The notes: generated by a model from the sequence alone, not told the origin. DNA of 64,000 nt from Chloroflexota bacterium (GCA_020161935.1 JAIUNI010000003.1:248001-312000); one strand, 5' to 3'; shown: positions 9,679-18,057, numbered from the stretch's first letter. Numbers and translations are program-made.

Positions 9679-9843
9679 CACCCCGGTTGGCCTCAAACAT
9701 CGCCACGCAGCAAAAAAGCACCGCTATGGTGCTTTCTCACGTGTATGACCCTTCTCGGACACAACTTGAACATCGCATCCTCTCCGTAAGTACCCTTGAA
9801 TTGACTCATACTATCGCGTTTCCTCAAAACAATAAACTGAACG
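9679..9843. repeat. ~165-bp direct repeat, copy A
   Basis: This stretch is ~85-90% identical to 15545-15710 in the same orientation. Both copies contain a small hairpin (GCACC, 5-nt loop, GGTGC) with six A before and TTTCTC after it, like a bidirectional terminator, then a well-conserved tail ending GCGTTTCCTCAAAAC. Most differences in that tail fall on third codon positions of one plus-strand frame (here ATG at 9726 to TGA at 9861, 45 codons, with VYDPSRTQLE). A small coding relic is therefore possible but has no ribosome binding site. The rest of the 9543-9846 gap shows nothing else I can name beyond the GH2 promoter area. Confidence 0.75.
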
Positions 9844-9846
9844 GAT

Positions 9847-10289
9847 TCAGACATTTAGAGTGAACAAGTGACGTAAGTTAATCAAAGCAAAAGCGAGATG
9901 ATGGCCGGCTAAGAAATGGGCATCCTTAAGATCAAAACGAAGTAAAAGGGCGCGAAACTTGTCAATCCAAGCAAAGGAGCGTTCACTCACAAAACGATCT
10001 TTGTAGACTAGCGGATTGAAAAGTCGCTTGCGACCCCGTTTGACATATTTACGATTGCGTTTGTTTTCAGCCACATTGGGGACAAGCTGATGATTGAAAC
10101 AGACTTTTCGAGCCTCTTTAGTGTCAAAAGCACTATCGGCATTGAAAAAAGCGCCCGAAATGACTAATCCTGCGCGTTTCATGCTTTTAAAAGCGACTTG
10201 AAGATGGTCTTTAAGGTTGAACGCATCATTATGATGGCCTGCTACGACACTGGTGCAAGCAATCAAGTAGCCATTTTTGTCAGTTATGG
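9847..10289 (-). pseudogene. IS5-type DDE transposase remnant (C-terminal half)
   Basis: The frame reads ITDKNGYLIACTSVVAGHHNDAFNLKDHL..., then GAFFNADSAFDTKEARK and VSERSFAWIDKFRALLLRFDL. These match the C-terminal half of IS5/IS1182-like transposases: NADSAFD carries the second catalytic Asp and SERSFAWIDKFR the Glu of the DDE triad. The first Asp and the N-terminal half are missing. At its 5' side the reading frame abuts directly the broken VOC gene (stop at 10284), so the copy was truncated by a deletion or recombination and is not functional. Confidence 0.82.
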
Positions 10290-10409
10290 ATCAGGATAAT
10301 CAGACGAAAGTCTCTCAAGATTGAAGCCCAATATGTCTTCGTAAAACTGGCATGAACGCTCTAAATCGGTCACCGTCAAATCAATGTGATCAAGTCCTGA
10401 CGTTTCCAC
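10284..10409 (-). pseudogene. Truncated VOC (glyoxalase/bleomycin-resistance) gene, N-terminus only
   Basis: From the GTG at 10409, preceded by AGGA, the frame reads METSGLDHIDLTVTDLERS then CQFYEDILGF, the unmistakable first beta-alpha unit of the vicinal oxygen chelate superfamily including its first metal-ligand His. It stops after 41 residues at the junction with the transposase remnant, where a full protein would have 120-150. The remainder is not found nearby, so this is a gene broken by an insertion sequence and later deletion. Confidence 0.8.
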
Positions 10410-10589
10410 AGCTACATCCTTTTATCAATAACCTCTGGAGGCATTTATTGCTGCAAGAGATTTAATCGTGAAAATTAGCGTGGGTGCTTATTAAAAAGCC
10501 TTCGTTTTACTGATAAGAAGGCCATCAGAAGTTTTGTGGAGGTTCTTATTAGCGGCCTAAGGTTGTCATGGTCAATTATTTTAGAATGG

Positions 10590-11228
10590 TTATGTCTTTT
10601 TAGGATGATAGACAGATTGTTGTTCAATTTGATCTTGCTCAAAATTCCCCTGACCGTTGATCACCTCCCCTTGGTGAACGGTCAAATTTCTGGCTACTCC
10701 AAAACCTTTCAACAAACCTCCACGTGTTTCTGCATCAGGTTCTTTATAACTGTCACCTGCTTCTAGATTGCAGTTTTGAACCCTGATCATGCCAATAATC
10801 TGTGTTCCAGACTCCAACTGACATCGCCCCATAATTTCAGGGCTATGCATATAGCGTCCCTTATTGCCGATCTCAATCAATGCATCTGGCATATTAGCCT
10901 TGATGCTCACGCCACCATCGCCAAATTCATTTCCATCGCCAATCGTGATCTTGCCACGATCCGCTAAAAGTAATGCTCCGGGGAAAAAGACATTATTACT
11001 CCCAATAGAGATTGTCCCCTCATTTTGAATTTCAATAATCACATTGGGATAAAAAATATTCCCGCTCCCGATCTTAACATCCTTACTCACTAAAGTGGAA
11101 AAGGGATCAAGAATGATGTTCGCCTCAGAACCCAAAGTTTCAAGTAATTCGGTAACGCTCATGAAGCCGCGTGAAGTTCGTTGCATATCAATCTGAGCCA
11201 GTAATGTTTTGGACATAAAATCAGTCAT
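10590..11228 (-). CDS. Left-handed beta-helix (hexapeptide-repeat) protein
   Basis: A 212-residue protein built from isoleucine/valine-rich hexapeptide repeats (VKIGSGNIFYPNVIIEI, ISIGSNNVFFPGALLL, ITIGDGNEFGDGGVSI, ALIEIGNKGRYMH), the coil pattern of bacterial acyl- or nucleotidyl-sugar transferases and gamma-carbonic-anhydrase-like proteins. No catalytic His of a known acetyltransferase is obvious, so it may be a non-enzymatic or dynactin-p25-like helix. The ATG at 11228 has AGGTG 9 nt upstream and is preferred to a GTG four codons earlier. It diverges from the ABC transporter; the shared 198-bp gap holds the Pho-box-like repeats. Confidence 0.6.
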   Translation of the reverse strand: MTDFMSKTLLAQIDMQRTSRGFMSVTELLETLGSEANIILDPFSTLVSKDVKIGSGNIFYPNVIIEIQNEGTISIGSNNVFFPGALLLADRGKITIGDGNEFGDGGVSIKANMPDALIEIGNKGRYMHSPEIMGRCQLESGTQIIGMIRVQNCNLEAGDSYKEPDAETRGGLLKGFGVARNLTVHQGEVINGQGNFEQDQIEQQSVYHPKKT

Positions 11229-11304
11229 TCGACAAAGCACCTATGTTCTCTGTAACTGCATCCTATTGATTTATTTATCAGCATTATTAAATAAACGCAC
11301 GGTA

Positions 11305-11337
11305 CTTAACCACATTTTAACCGCGCCTTAACAAAAA
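11305..11337 (+). promoter_or_regulatory. Pho-box-like triple 11-bp direct repeat
   Basis: Three contiguous 11-nt units, CTTAACCACAT, TTTAACCGCGC and CTTAACAAAAA, share the TTAAC core at exact helical period. This matches the architecture of PhoP/PhoB boxes (TTAACA-type repeats every 11 bp in Bacillus PhoP). A TAGAAT -10-like hexamer follows at 11351-11356. The array sits upstream of the ABC binding-protein gene and could also act on the divergent hexapeptide gene. Binding by a PhoP-type regulator is inferred. Confidence 0.55.
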
Positions 11338-11426
11338 GCCTTTTTTAGATTAGAATTGCCTCGGATATAAAATTTTACTTCCGTGGACTCTATAAAGAAA
11401 AATATATCATATTGAAGGGAAGTTTG

Positions 11427-12518
11427 ATGAAAAAAGCGAATCGTTTCTCTACCTTGTTCTTGTGTTTTGTGATCTTATTTGTTGCAGCACCTGCAATGGC
11501 TCAGGAGGATACCCTCACCGTTCTCTGTACCCCCCAAGAAGATTGGTGCGTGGCGATGACAGAGGCATTTGAAGCCGAAACAGGGATTGATACCAACTAC
11601 GTCCGTTTATCTTCGGGTGAAGGGCTGGCACGCCTTCGCGCCAGCAGTGAAAACCCCGAATTTTCGGTATGGTGGGGCGGACCTGCAGATGCGTTCATCG
11701 CTGCCGCTGAAGAAGGTCTGATTGAAGCCTACGAATCACCTGCTGCCGCGGCTATCCCGGATCAGTACAAAGATGCCGATGGTAACTGGACAGGTGTCTA
11801 TGTTGGTGCGTTGGGCTTCTGCTCCAATGTCGATGTGTTAGCTGAACTCGGTGTCGAAGCGCCAACCTCTTGGGAAGACTTGCTTGCCCCTGAACTCAAA
11901 GGTTTTGTGGCAATGGCTCACCCTGCGACTTCTGGTACAGCCTTCACTGCCTTCTGGACAGTCGTTACCCTTAAAGCGGATGCGCTCGAAGCGGCTGAAG
12001 CAGGCACAGGTTATGATGAAGAAGGTGCGCCAACTGAAGCTGCCGTTGATGCAGCTTTCGAATACTTCGCCCAGTTGAACAACAATATCCTTCAGTACAC
12101 TCGTTCCGGTGCAGCGCCCGGTTCAATGGCGGGGCAGGGTGAAATCGCGGTCGCGATCATCTTCTCCCATGATTGCACCAAACTACAACAAGAAGGATTT
12201 GACGGTATTCTGACAACCACCTTCCCTGAAGAAGGTACTGGCTACGAAATCGGTGGTATGGGCATTATTACCAATGCGCCAGAACCGGAAGCAGCTCGCA
12301 TGTGGTACGAGTGGGCATTACAAGCGGCAACGCAGGAAATTGGCCCGACGGTCAACTCACTTCAACTGCCGACCAATCCAGATGCCGCCGTCTCAGAGTT
12401 AGCGGTCGATTTGAGCCAGATTAAAGTGATTAATTATAACTTCGCGGCATCGGGCGCAAGCCGCGTAGCAATTACAGAACGCTTTGATGCTGAGATTGCG
12501 ACAACTCCGACTGAATAA
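11427..12518 (+). CDS. ABC transporter substrate-binding protein, FbpA/PhnS-like
   Basis: A 363-residue secreted protein with a signal peptide (MKKANRFSTLFLCFVILFVAA, cleavage near AMA-QE). The mature part LTVLCTPQEDWCVAMTEAFEAETGIDTNYVRLSSGE belongs to the family-1/6 binding proteins that include ferric-iron (FbpA/AfuA), polyamine and 2-aminoethylphosphonate binders. Motifs VWWGGPADAFIAA and YVGALGFCSNVDVLAELGVEAPTSWEDLL are typical. AGGGA lies 7 nt before the ATG at 11427; an upstream TTG is in frame. The tyrosine pair of FbpA iron sites is not evident, and the Pho-box-like array upstream favours a phosphorus-containing ligand. Substrate is open. Confidence 0.85.
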   Translation: MKKANRFSTLFLCFVILFVAAPAMAQEDTLTVLCTPQEDWCVAMTEAFEAETGIDTNYVRLSSGEGLARLRASSENPEFSVWWGGPADAFIAAAEEGLIEAYESPAAAAIPDQYKDADGNWTGVYVGALGFCSNVDVLAELGVEAPTSWEDLLAPELKGFVAMAHPATSGTAFTAFWTVVTLKADALEAAEAGTGYDEEGAPTEAAVDAAFEYFAQLNNNILQYTRSGAAPGSMAGQGEIAVAIIFSHDCTKLQQEGFDGILTTTFPEEGTGYEIGGMGIITNAPEPEAARMWYEWALQAATQEIGPTVNSLQLPTNPDAAVSELAVDLSQIKVINYNFAASGASRVAITERFDAEIATTPTE

Positions 12519-12555
12519 TTGAATACGTTTGCTATTTTGTGAATAGCATTTTGCT

Positions 12556-12590
12556 AGTCCCTACCCAGTCGGGTAGGGGCTGGTTTTTAT
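12556..12590 (+). terminator. Strong hairpin plus T run between binding protein and permease
   Basis: CCCTACCC at 12559-12566 pairs perfectly with GGGTAGGG at 12571-12578 around AGTC, with flanking AG/CT able to extend the stem, followed by GGTTTTTATT. It looks like a leaky intrinsic terminator that would keep permease and ATPase expression below that of the binding protein. Confidence 0.8.
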
Positions 12591-12602
12591 TAGGAGCCAG
12601 TC

Positions 12603-14324
12603 GTGAATGCCATCCGAAGTACCCAACAATTTAAACGGCTCAATGCCATTCTTAAAGATCCACTGCTAATAATCGTTTTGCTGATATTGGTCTTCTTTGT
12701 CGCTGTTGCAGTACTGCTGCCGATTATTGCGATGGTGGGCGAAAGTTTTTCTGAAGAAGGACTGCCGCTTTTTCAACGCTATTTAGTTGACCCCGTTTAT
12801 CAGACTATTATTTTGAATACGCTTATTATGGGATTGCTGGTCGGCCTTATTGGGACAGCAATAGGTTTTCTCTTTGCCTTTGTCCAAGTCAAATTGGATG
12901 TTCCATTCAAGCGCTTCATGCATCTTATTGCGCTGATACCCGTGATTTCACCGCCTTTTGCTTTAGCAACAGCCGCGATTGTATTATTCGGGCGTAATGG
13001 CACGATCTCGCGGGGCGTGTTTGGATCACGTTACGACATCTACGGCTTAGATGGCCTGATCCTCGTCATGACATTATCGTTTTTTACGATTGCCTATCTT
13101 AATTTGCGCGGCATGATGGAAGCGTTAGACCCTGCGCTTGACGAAGCGGCAACTAACTTGGGCGCGAATAAATGGCGCGTCTTTCGCACCGTAACCCTCC
13201 CCATGCTGCTGCCGGGTATCGCCAGCTCATTCCTCCTCATATTTGTGGAAGCGATTGCTGACTTGGGTAATCCGCTTGTCATGGGAGGCAACTATGAAGT
13301 GTTGGCAACCCGTGTCTATGTGACCATTATTGGGTTGTTCAATACAACCGGCGGTGCCGTGCTATCAGTTATTCTCTTGGTTCCGTCGCTCCTCGTTTTT
13401 TTAGTCCAACGCTACTGGATTAGTCGAATCAGCGTAATCTCGGTGACTGGAAAACCTTCCGGCAAACCTCAAACCATCAACCATCCATTGGTACGTTGGT
13501 CGCTATTTGGCGCAGTCATGTTCATTTGCCTCATCATCGTACTGATTTACGGCACAATTATTCACGGCGCGTTCGTACGTGTGCCGGGTGTGCGTTGGGA
13601 TCTTACGACTGAGCATTTCGACTTTATCATCAATGGCATTGGCGCTCAAGCCATGCGTGATACAACCGCGCTTTCTGTACTTGCCACACCAATTGCTGCC
13701 TTAATCGGCATACTAATTGCTTATATGGTGGTGCGTAAAGAATTTTTTGGGCGGAATGCCCTTGATTTCAGTGCCATGCTGGGTATCGCGGTACCGGGGA
13801 CGATTATCGGTATCGGTTACATCTTGTCGTTTAACACACCGATTATGCTGGGTGATTTCGTCATCATCCCCAAACTAACAGGCGGCCAAGGTGCATTAGG
13901 TGGCGCTTTGGCGATTGTTATGGTTTACATCCTTCGCAGCGTTCCGGCAGCACTCCGATCTGGTACTGCCGCACTGTCGCAAATTGATCCTTCAATCGAA
14001 GAGGCCTCCACCAGTCTTGGAGCCGATAGTGCGCGCACATTTCGGCGTATCACCCTGCCGTTAATCCGTCCCGCACTGCTGGCAGGACTGATTTACTCAT
14101 TTGCGCGGTCGATGACCACTATCTCAGCGATTATTTTTTTGACCACGCCCCAGACCAAAATTATGACCCAGCAAATTCTCAATGAAGTTGAAAATGGTCG
14201 TTATGGCAATGCGTTTGCTTATTGTGTTATTTTGATCGCCATCGTGATGGTTGCCATCGGCTTACTTTATCTAGTCGTAGGTGATCAAACCGGCGCTGAA
14301 CGCCGCTTAGAAGGTGGACGCTAA
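12603..14324 (+). CDS. Two-domain ABC transporter permease, FbpB/ThiP type
   Basis: A 573-residue membrane protein with about twelve helices in two homologous halves. Each half has an EAA loop: LDEAATNLGANKWRVFRTVTLP near residue 178 and IEEASTSLGADSARTFRRITLP near 462. Fused double permeases are the rule in ferric-iron (FbpB), thiamine and phosphonate importers. The GTG start at 12603 has AGGAG 7 nt upstream. The stop overlaps the ATPase start in TAATG, so the two are translationally coupled. Confidence 0.9.
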   Translation: MNAIRSTQQFKRLNAILKDPLLIIVLLILVFFVAVAVLLPIIAMVGESFSEEGLPLFQRYLVDPVYQTIILNTLIMGLLVGLIGTAIGFLFAFVQVKLDVPFKRFMHLIALIPVISPPFALATAAIVLFGRNGTISRGVFGSRYDIYGLDGLILVMTLSFFTIAYLNLRGMMEALDPALDEAATNLGANKWRVFRTVTLPMLLPGIASSFLLIFVEAIADLGNPLVMGGNYEVLATRVYVTIIGLFNTTGGAVLSVILLVPSLLVFLVQRYWISRISVISVTGKPSGKPQTINHPLVRWSLFGAVMFICLIIVLIYGTIIHGAFVRVPGVRWDLTTEHFDFIINGIGAQAMRDTTALSVLATPIAALIGILIAYMVVRKEFFGRNALDFSAMLGIAVPGTIIGIGYILSFNTPIMLGDFVIIPKLTGGQGALGGALAIVMVYILRSVPAALRSGTAALSQIDPSIEEASTSLGADSARTFRRITLPLIRPALLAGLIYSFARSMTTISAIIFLTTPQTKIMTQQILNEVENGRYGNAFAYCVILIAIVMVAIGLLYLVVGDQTGAERRLEGGR

Positions 14325-15415
14325 TGTCTGAACAAGCAGCTCAAGTACGATTAAAATTAGAAAGTATTGTTAAAGCATTTCCAGATCGCAGCGGCAATAG
14401 TGTTGTGCGTGCTGTTGATGATGTTTCGCTCAACATCCATAATGGTGAGTTTCTGACACTTCTGGGGCCATCCGGTTGTGGGAAAACAACCACACTTCGT
14501 CTGATCGCAGGCTTTGAGATGCCCACCAGCGGACGAATCTTGCTTGAGGGTAAAGATATTACGCCCCAACCGCCGAATAAACGTGACATGGCACTGGTCT
14601 TTCAGAATTATGCCCTTTTTCCGCATATGTCTGTTTTTGACAATGTGGCCTACGGTTTACAAACACGTGGGCTGCCAAGCAAACAGATTAAGGACAAAGT
14701 ACAAGCAGCCCTCAATATGATTGGGCTTGAAGGGTTGGGAGATCGCCGTCCCAACCAGCTTTCGGGAGGGCAGCAGCAGCGTGTAGCACTGGCTCGTTCC
14801 TTAGTCATGGAACCACGCATTCTTTTGTTTGATGAGCCGCTCTCAAATCTTGATGCCAAGATGCGTGTACAAATGCGTAGCGAAATCCACCTTTTACAGC
14901 GCCGGCTTGGGATCACCAGTATTTATGTCACCCATGATCAGATCGAAGCTATGGCGCTGTCTGACCGCATCGTTGTCATGAATAAGGGCAAAATCGAACA
15001 GATTGGAACGCCTGAGGATGTTTACCATTATCCCACGACACGTTTTGTTGCCGATTTTATTGGACGGGCAAATTTTCTGCCGGTAACGGTGGAAGGCGTG
15101 CAGGCTAACGTAGCACGTGTCTCGGTTCTAGGCAGAATATTGGAAGTGCCTGCGCGATTTGAGGTGTCTCCGAATGCTGCTATAACCGCAATGCTGCGTC
15201 CAGAGGCTTTCTTCCTGCGTCAAGACGAATCGCTTCCACAGGCACATATTGAACAGGCTATGTATTTGGGCAATGAGATTGAGTATATCGTTACGCTGAA
15301 CGGTCAACGGCTTACGATTGTCGATAACGATCCTCGCCGACAGCATATGTTCGCTGAAGGTCAATCGGTTGGGGTTGATTTTATTCCTGAAGCTGTACAT
15401 CTGCTGCCAGAATAA
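14324..15415 (+). CDS. ABC transporter ATP-binding protein, FbpC/PotA/MalK type
   Basis: A 363-residue ATPase. Walker A GPSGCGKTTT (residues ~46-55), Q-loop FQNYALFPHM, signature LSGGQQQRVALARSL, Walker B ILLFDEPLSNLD and the H-loop VTHDQ are all intact. The C-terminal ~110 residues form a TOBE/OB regulatory domain (RPEAFFLRQDESL). It powers the permease encoded immediately upstream. The motif spacing matches FbpC, PotA and PhnT, which cannot be told apart here. It is the last gene of this operon. Confidence 0.93.
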   Translation: MSEQAAQVRLKLESIVKAFPDRSGNSVVRAVDDVSLNIHNGEFLTLLGPSGCGKTTTLRLIAGFEMPTSGRILLEGKDITPQPPNKRDMALVFQNYALFPHMSVFDNVAYGLQTRGLPSKQIKDKVQAALNMIGLEGLGDRRPNQLSGGQQQRVALARSLVMEPRILLFDEPLSNLDAKMRVQMRSEIHLLQRRLGITSIYVTHDQIEAMALSDRIVVMNKGKIEQIGTPEDVYHYPTTRFVADFIGRANFLPVTVEGVQANVARVSVLGRILEVPARFEVSPNAAITAMLRPEAFFLRQDESLPQAHIEQAMYLGNEIEYIVTLNGQRLTIVDNDPRRQHMFAEGQSVGVDFIPEAVHLLPE

Positions 15416-15544
15416 ATCTTGCAATTTCACAATCTGTCTTTAATGTGCTCATTGCATTCGAAAAGAGCTTTTTGCGGGCCAAAATTTGCCGTTTAACAGC
15501 TATTTGTTGGTCGCAAGATAATCTTATTCAATGATAAGCGACTC

Positions 15545-15710
15545 CACCCCGGTAGGCCTCGAACATCGCTGCGCAAGAAAAAAGCACCGTATTGGTGCTT
15601 TCTCGCGTATATGACCCTTCTCGGACACAACTCGAACGCCGCACCCTCTCCGTAAGCACCCTCGAATTTACGCATACTATCGCGTTTCCTCAAAACAGAA
15701 AACTGAAACG
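15545..15710. repeat. ~165-bp direct repeat, copy B
   Basis: Second copy of the element at 9679-9843, same orientation. It keeps the small hairpin (GCACC-GTATT-GGTGC; only the loop differs from copy A) and the conserved tail. The plus-strand frame lacks an ATG but stays open (TTG at 15592 to TAG at 15736, 48 codons). It marks the junction between the ABC transporter patch and the partition module. The 15416-15544 stretch before it shows no gene. Confidence 0.75.
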
Positions 15711-15893
15711 ACTCTCGACTGAATTGGCTTTTCGGTAGGACGAGAGAGGGATTAGCTCCCTCGCCCAACCTTGAAGTACCGTCGCGGAGGCTAACGGCGC
15801 TCCCATCCAAGAGAATAACATGGGTTAGCAGTTCGTTGGTTTCACAGGCGGTTTCGTTCAATCTCTTTCAGTTTTGCGGAGGAAACCCCAATC
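15711..15893 (+). promoter_or_regulatory. Structured leader upstream of parA
   Basis: This 183-bp gap before parA contains a perfect hairpin GAGGGA-TTAGC-TCCCTC (15746-15762). It also has a nested structure in which GCTAA (15790-15794) pairs with TTAGC (15825-15829) and CCCAT (15802-15806) with ATGGG (15820-15824). GGAGG lies about 11 nt before the parA ATG. Partition operons are commonly autoregulated at such sites by ParA or ParB; that is inferred. Confidence 0.4.
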
Positions 15894-16718
15894 ATGACTC
15901 GCGTTTTTGTGTTCACCAATCACAAAGGGGGTGTCGGGAAATCGACATCCGCCACCAATACCGCACTGGGTATCGCAGGAATGCTGCGACGCGCAGGCGC
16001 ACCTAATTCTCGTGTCCTGCTGATTGACACTGACAGTCAGGCACATGCCACCCTCGTCACGACAGGCAAGAAGGACTACGGCACGGATGATAGTCTGTAC
16101 ACCGTACTCATGGCAGATCGCCAGAATGCAGCGCAAACGCTGCTCAACTGCATTGTGCAATCAACCTGGGATACCGATCTGCATGTACTACCTGCCTCCC
16201 CCATGCTCGAAGGCGCGGAGCGCGAACTGATGGGGATTGCCGGTGCGCCCTACCGTCTCGCTGATCCCTTGAGCCGCATCATTAATCGCTATGCTGCCAT
16301 CGTTATTGACACCCGCCCATCATTCTCCCTGATGACCGAGATGGGCTTGATTGCCGCGACAGATGCGATAGTTCCAGTGGAACCGCGCTATCTGGAAACG
16401 GTTGGGTTGATGAGTGTCATTGGAAAAATTAATGACATTCGTGAAGGTTGGCGGCAGCCGAACCTGCGGGTCAGCGGCATTCTGGTCACAAAGATGAACA
16501 CCCGCATCCGGGGACACAATCACCTGCTGGATGAACTCAAAACACACAGCGTTTTGGGCAAGCTACTGCTTGGCGTTGTCCCCGCCAATGAAGCGGTTTC
16601 TTATGCCCATCAAAACCACCAGAGCATCTTCAATTACGATTCCAAAGCATCAGCGAGCAAAGCATATGCACAGTTCGTGGGCAAACTGGTGCAGCGTATC
16701 GCCAAAGGTGGTGCGTAA
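15894..16718 (+). CDS. parA: ParA-family partition ATPase
   Basis: A 274-residue P-loop ATPase with the deviant Walker A KGGVGKST (residues ~11-18) right at the N-terminus, switch DTDSQAHATLV, and IVIDTRPSFSLMTEMGL as the Walker B region. The lack of an N-terminal HTH marks it as type Ib/chromosomal-like ParA or Soj. It drives segregation of the replicon with the ParB encoded next; the genes overlap in TAATG. ParA/ParB beside a primase-like gene suggests a plasmid or integrative element rather than the chromosomal oriC locus, since no gidB or dnaA is nearby. Confidence 0.9.
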   Translation: MTRVFVFTNHKGGVGKSTSATNTALGIAGMLRRAGAPNSRVLLIDTDSQAHATLVTTGKKDYGTDDSLYTVLMADRQNAAQTLLNCIVQSTWDTDLHVLPASPMLEGAERELMGIAGAPYRLADPLSRIINRYAAIVIDTRPSFSLMTEMGLIAATDAIVPVEPRYLETVGLMSVIGKINDIREGWRQPNLRVSGILVTKMNTRIRGHNHLLDELKTHSVLGKLLLGVVPANEAVSYAHQNHQSIFNYDSKASASKAYAQFVGKLVQRIAKGGA

Positions 16719-17914
16719 TGCCACCCAAAAACCAGACACAGCGTATTGACGAACTGCTTGGCGGCGTCACCGAAGAACTGCTGTTGGGTAATCCACAGCA
16801 GTTCGAGGACAACAGTATCCGAGTAGAACGGCTCCTGTTGGAAATGGTGCGACCTGATCCGGTACAGCCGCGCCGGGTGCTACCAGAGCAGCTTCATTTC
16901 GCTTTCCACAGCAATCGCCTCACGCCGACACAGGCACTGAAAGAACTCGTGCAACTCGTACAGGTCGCTGCTCGCCAACGGGGGCGACCTTTCAACAACG
17001 TGCTGGAACTGCTCCCGAATCCTGATGATGAGAGTGATGAAGACCAATCGGTGCATCTCTCGCCCGAAGAACAACTGCTGTACGATCTGGTGAACCTCGC
17101 TATCACCATCCGCGATGATGGGCAGGTGAATCCCCTGACAGTCGTGGATGTCTCACAGGGGGTGACACAGCAGTTCCGCATCGAGACGGGTGAGCGTCGC
17201 TACTGGGCGACATGGCTGCTGCGCGATTTCATCGCTGGCTACAACAGTGATGGCATGATTCCCTGCATCATTATTCCAATAGAGCGTTCGTCAGTCTTTC
17301 GGCAGGCAAAAGAGAACACCGCCCGCAGTGGATTATCTGCAATAGCGATGGCACGGCAAGCCGCTCTTCTGGTGCTAACGGTGCATGGGTACGAGATTCC
17401 ATCTCATGCAGTATCGAATGATTTCTATCGTCAATCGCTGGAACTCGATCTGCGAGGTAAACGGGAATATACCGAAGCCGTGCTAAGTGCGATGGGTGGA
17501 ATCGACAAAGGGCGATTCCGCCAATACAAATCGCTCTTGCAACTATCGGACGAGGCGCTAGAAATCGCTGATCGTCATGCTATTGATGAATTTCGTCTGC
17601 GACCCGTTTTGCAGCTTCCCTATGATGTTCAAACTGAGATGGTTCAACAAATCATTCAGTTCAATTTGACCGGAAGACAGGTACAGGAAATTTGTGAACG
17701 AGGTTTACGAGAAGATGACAACGAGCATACGGAGACTTCATCACCACAAGTAAAACGCTTCGTAAAGTCGATGAAAGCAATCAATAGCAACGATGAGGAA
17801 GACTTTGTACGTGGTTTAATCTCGGAAGAAAAAACTGCAACGATGGCACGCGCTCGAATTGACACAACCATTGAATTCTTGATGAGGGTGAAAAGTCGTC
17901 TAACAGGTGAATAA
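16718..17914 (+). CDS. parB: ParB-like partition/nuclease-domain protein
   Basis: A 398-residue protein. Residues ~120-205 hold a ParB/Srx-like CTPase core (DDGQVNPLTVVDVSQ, then IETGERRYWATWLL as the GERR motif) and PCIII, followed by ENTARSGLSAIAMARQAALL, the ParB box II start of the central DNA-binding helices. The sequence has diverged from chromosomal ParB, with long acidic inserts (DDESDEDQ). It is coupled to parA by a 1-nt overlap. A long palindrome starts at its stop codon. It is expected to bind a centromere and load onto DNA as a CTP-dependent clamp. Confidence 0.82.
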   Translation: MPPKNQTQRIDELLGGVTEELLLGNPQQFEDNSIRVERLLLEMVRPDPVQPRRVLPEQLHFAFHSNRLTPTQALKELVQLVQVAARQRGRPFNNVLELLPNPDDESDEDQSVHLSPEEQLLYDLVNLAITIRDDGQVNPLTVVDVSQGVTQQFRIETGERRYWATWLLRDFIAGYNSDGMIPCIIIPIERSSVFRQAKENTARSGLSAIAMARQAALLVLTVHGYEIPSHAVSNDFYRQSLELDLRGKREYTEAVLSAMGGIDKGRFRQYKSLLQLSDEALEIADRHAIDEFRLRPVLQLPYDVQTEMVQQIIQFNLTGRQVQEICERGLREDDNEHTETSSPQVKRFVKSMKAINSNDEEDFVRGLISEEKTATMARARIDTTIEFLMRVKSRLTGE

Positions 17915-17936
17915 AGGTATACGCGCGTATACCTTT
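17913..17936. promoter_or_regulatory. 24-nt perfect palindrome at the parB stop
   Basis: AAAGGTATACGC is followed directly by its exact reverse complement, starting in the parB stop codon and ending in a T4 run. It may be a parS-like centromere for the adjacent ParB, an operator, or a terminator. As a hairpin it would have almost no loop, which favours a protein-binding site. Confidence 0.6.
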
Positions 17937-18021
17937 TGGAGAAGATATAGTGATTAGAACACGCGCCCCACCCTAGAATGAAAAAGCCCACTACACACGA
18001 GGCGGGTGGGCGGCAGGCGGA

Positions 18022-18057
18022 TGATACATTGGCGACTTAGACACTCCCAATGTATCA
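18022..18057. promoter_or_regulatory. Perfect 11-bp inverted repeat upstream of the primase-like gene
   Basis: TGATACATTGG (18022-18032) and CCAATGTATCA (18047-18057) are exact inverted repeats 14 nt apart, in the 239-bp gap before the next gene. The same gap has a GCCCAC/GTGGGC stem with an A5 run on its 5' side (17987-18012 region), which would read as a terminator on the minus strand. The 11-bp repeat is a candidate ParB/regulator site. Confidence 0.55.

Noticed and set aside
9726..9863. 45-codon ORF inside repeat copy A.
   Set aside because: No ribosome site, start inside the hairpin, and copy B lacks the ATG; kept only as a note on the repeat.
15600..15660. A possible tRNA 3' end in the direct repeat (CTCGAAC and CCCTCTCCG look like a T loop and a Ser acceptor).
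   Set aside because: The T-stem bases do not pair and no 5' acceptor, D-arm or anticodon arm is found in either copy.
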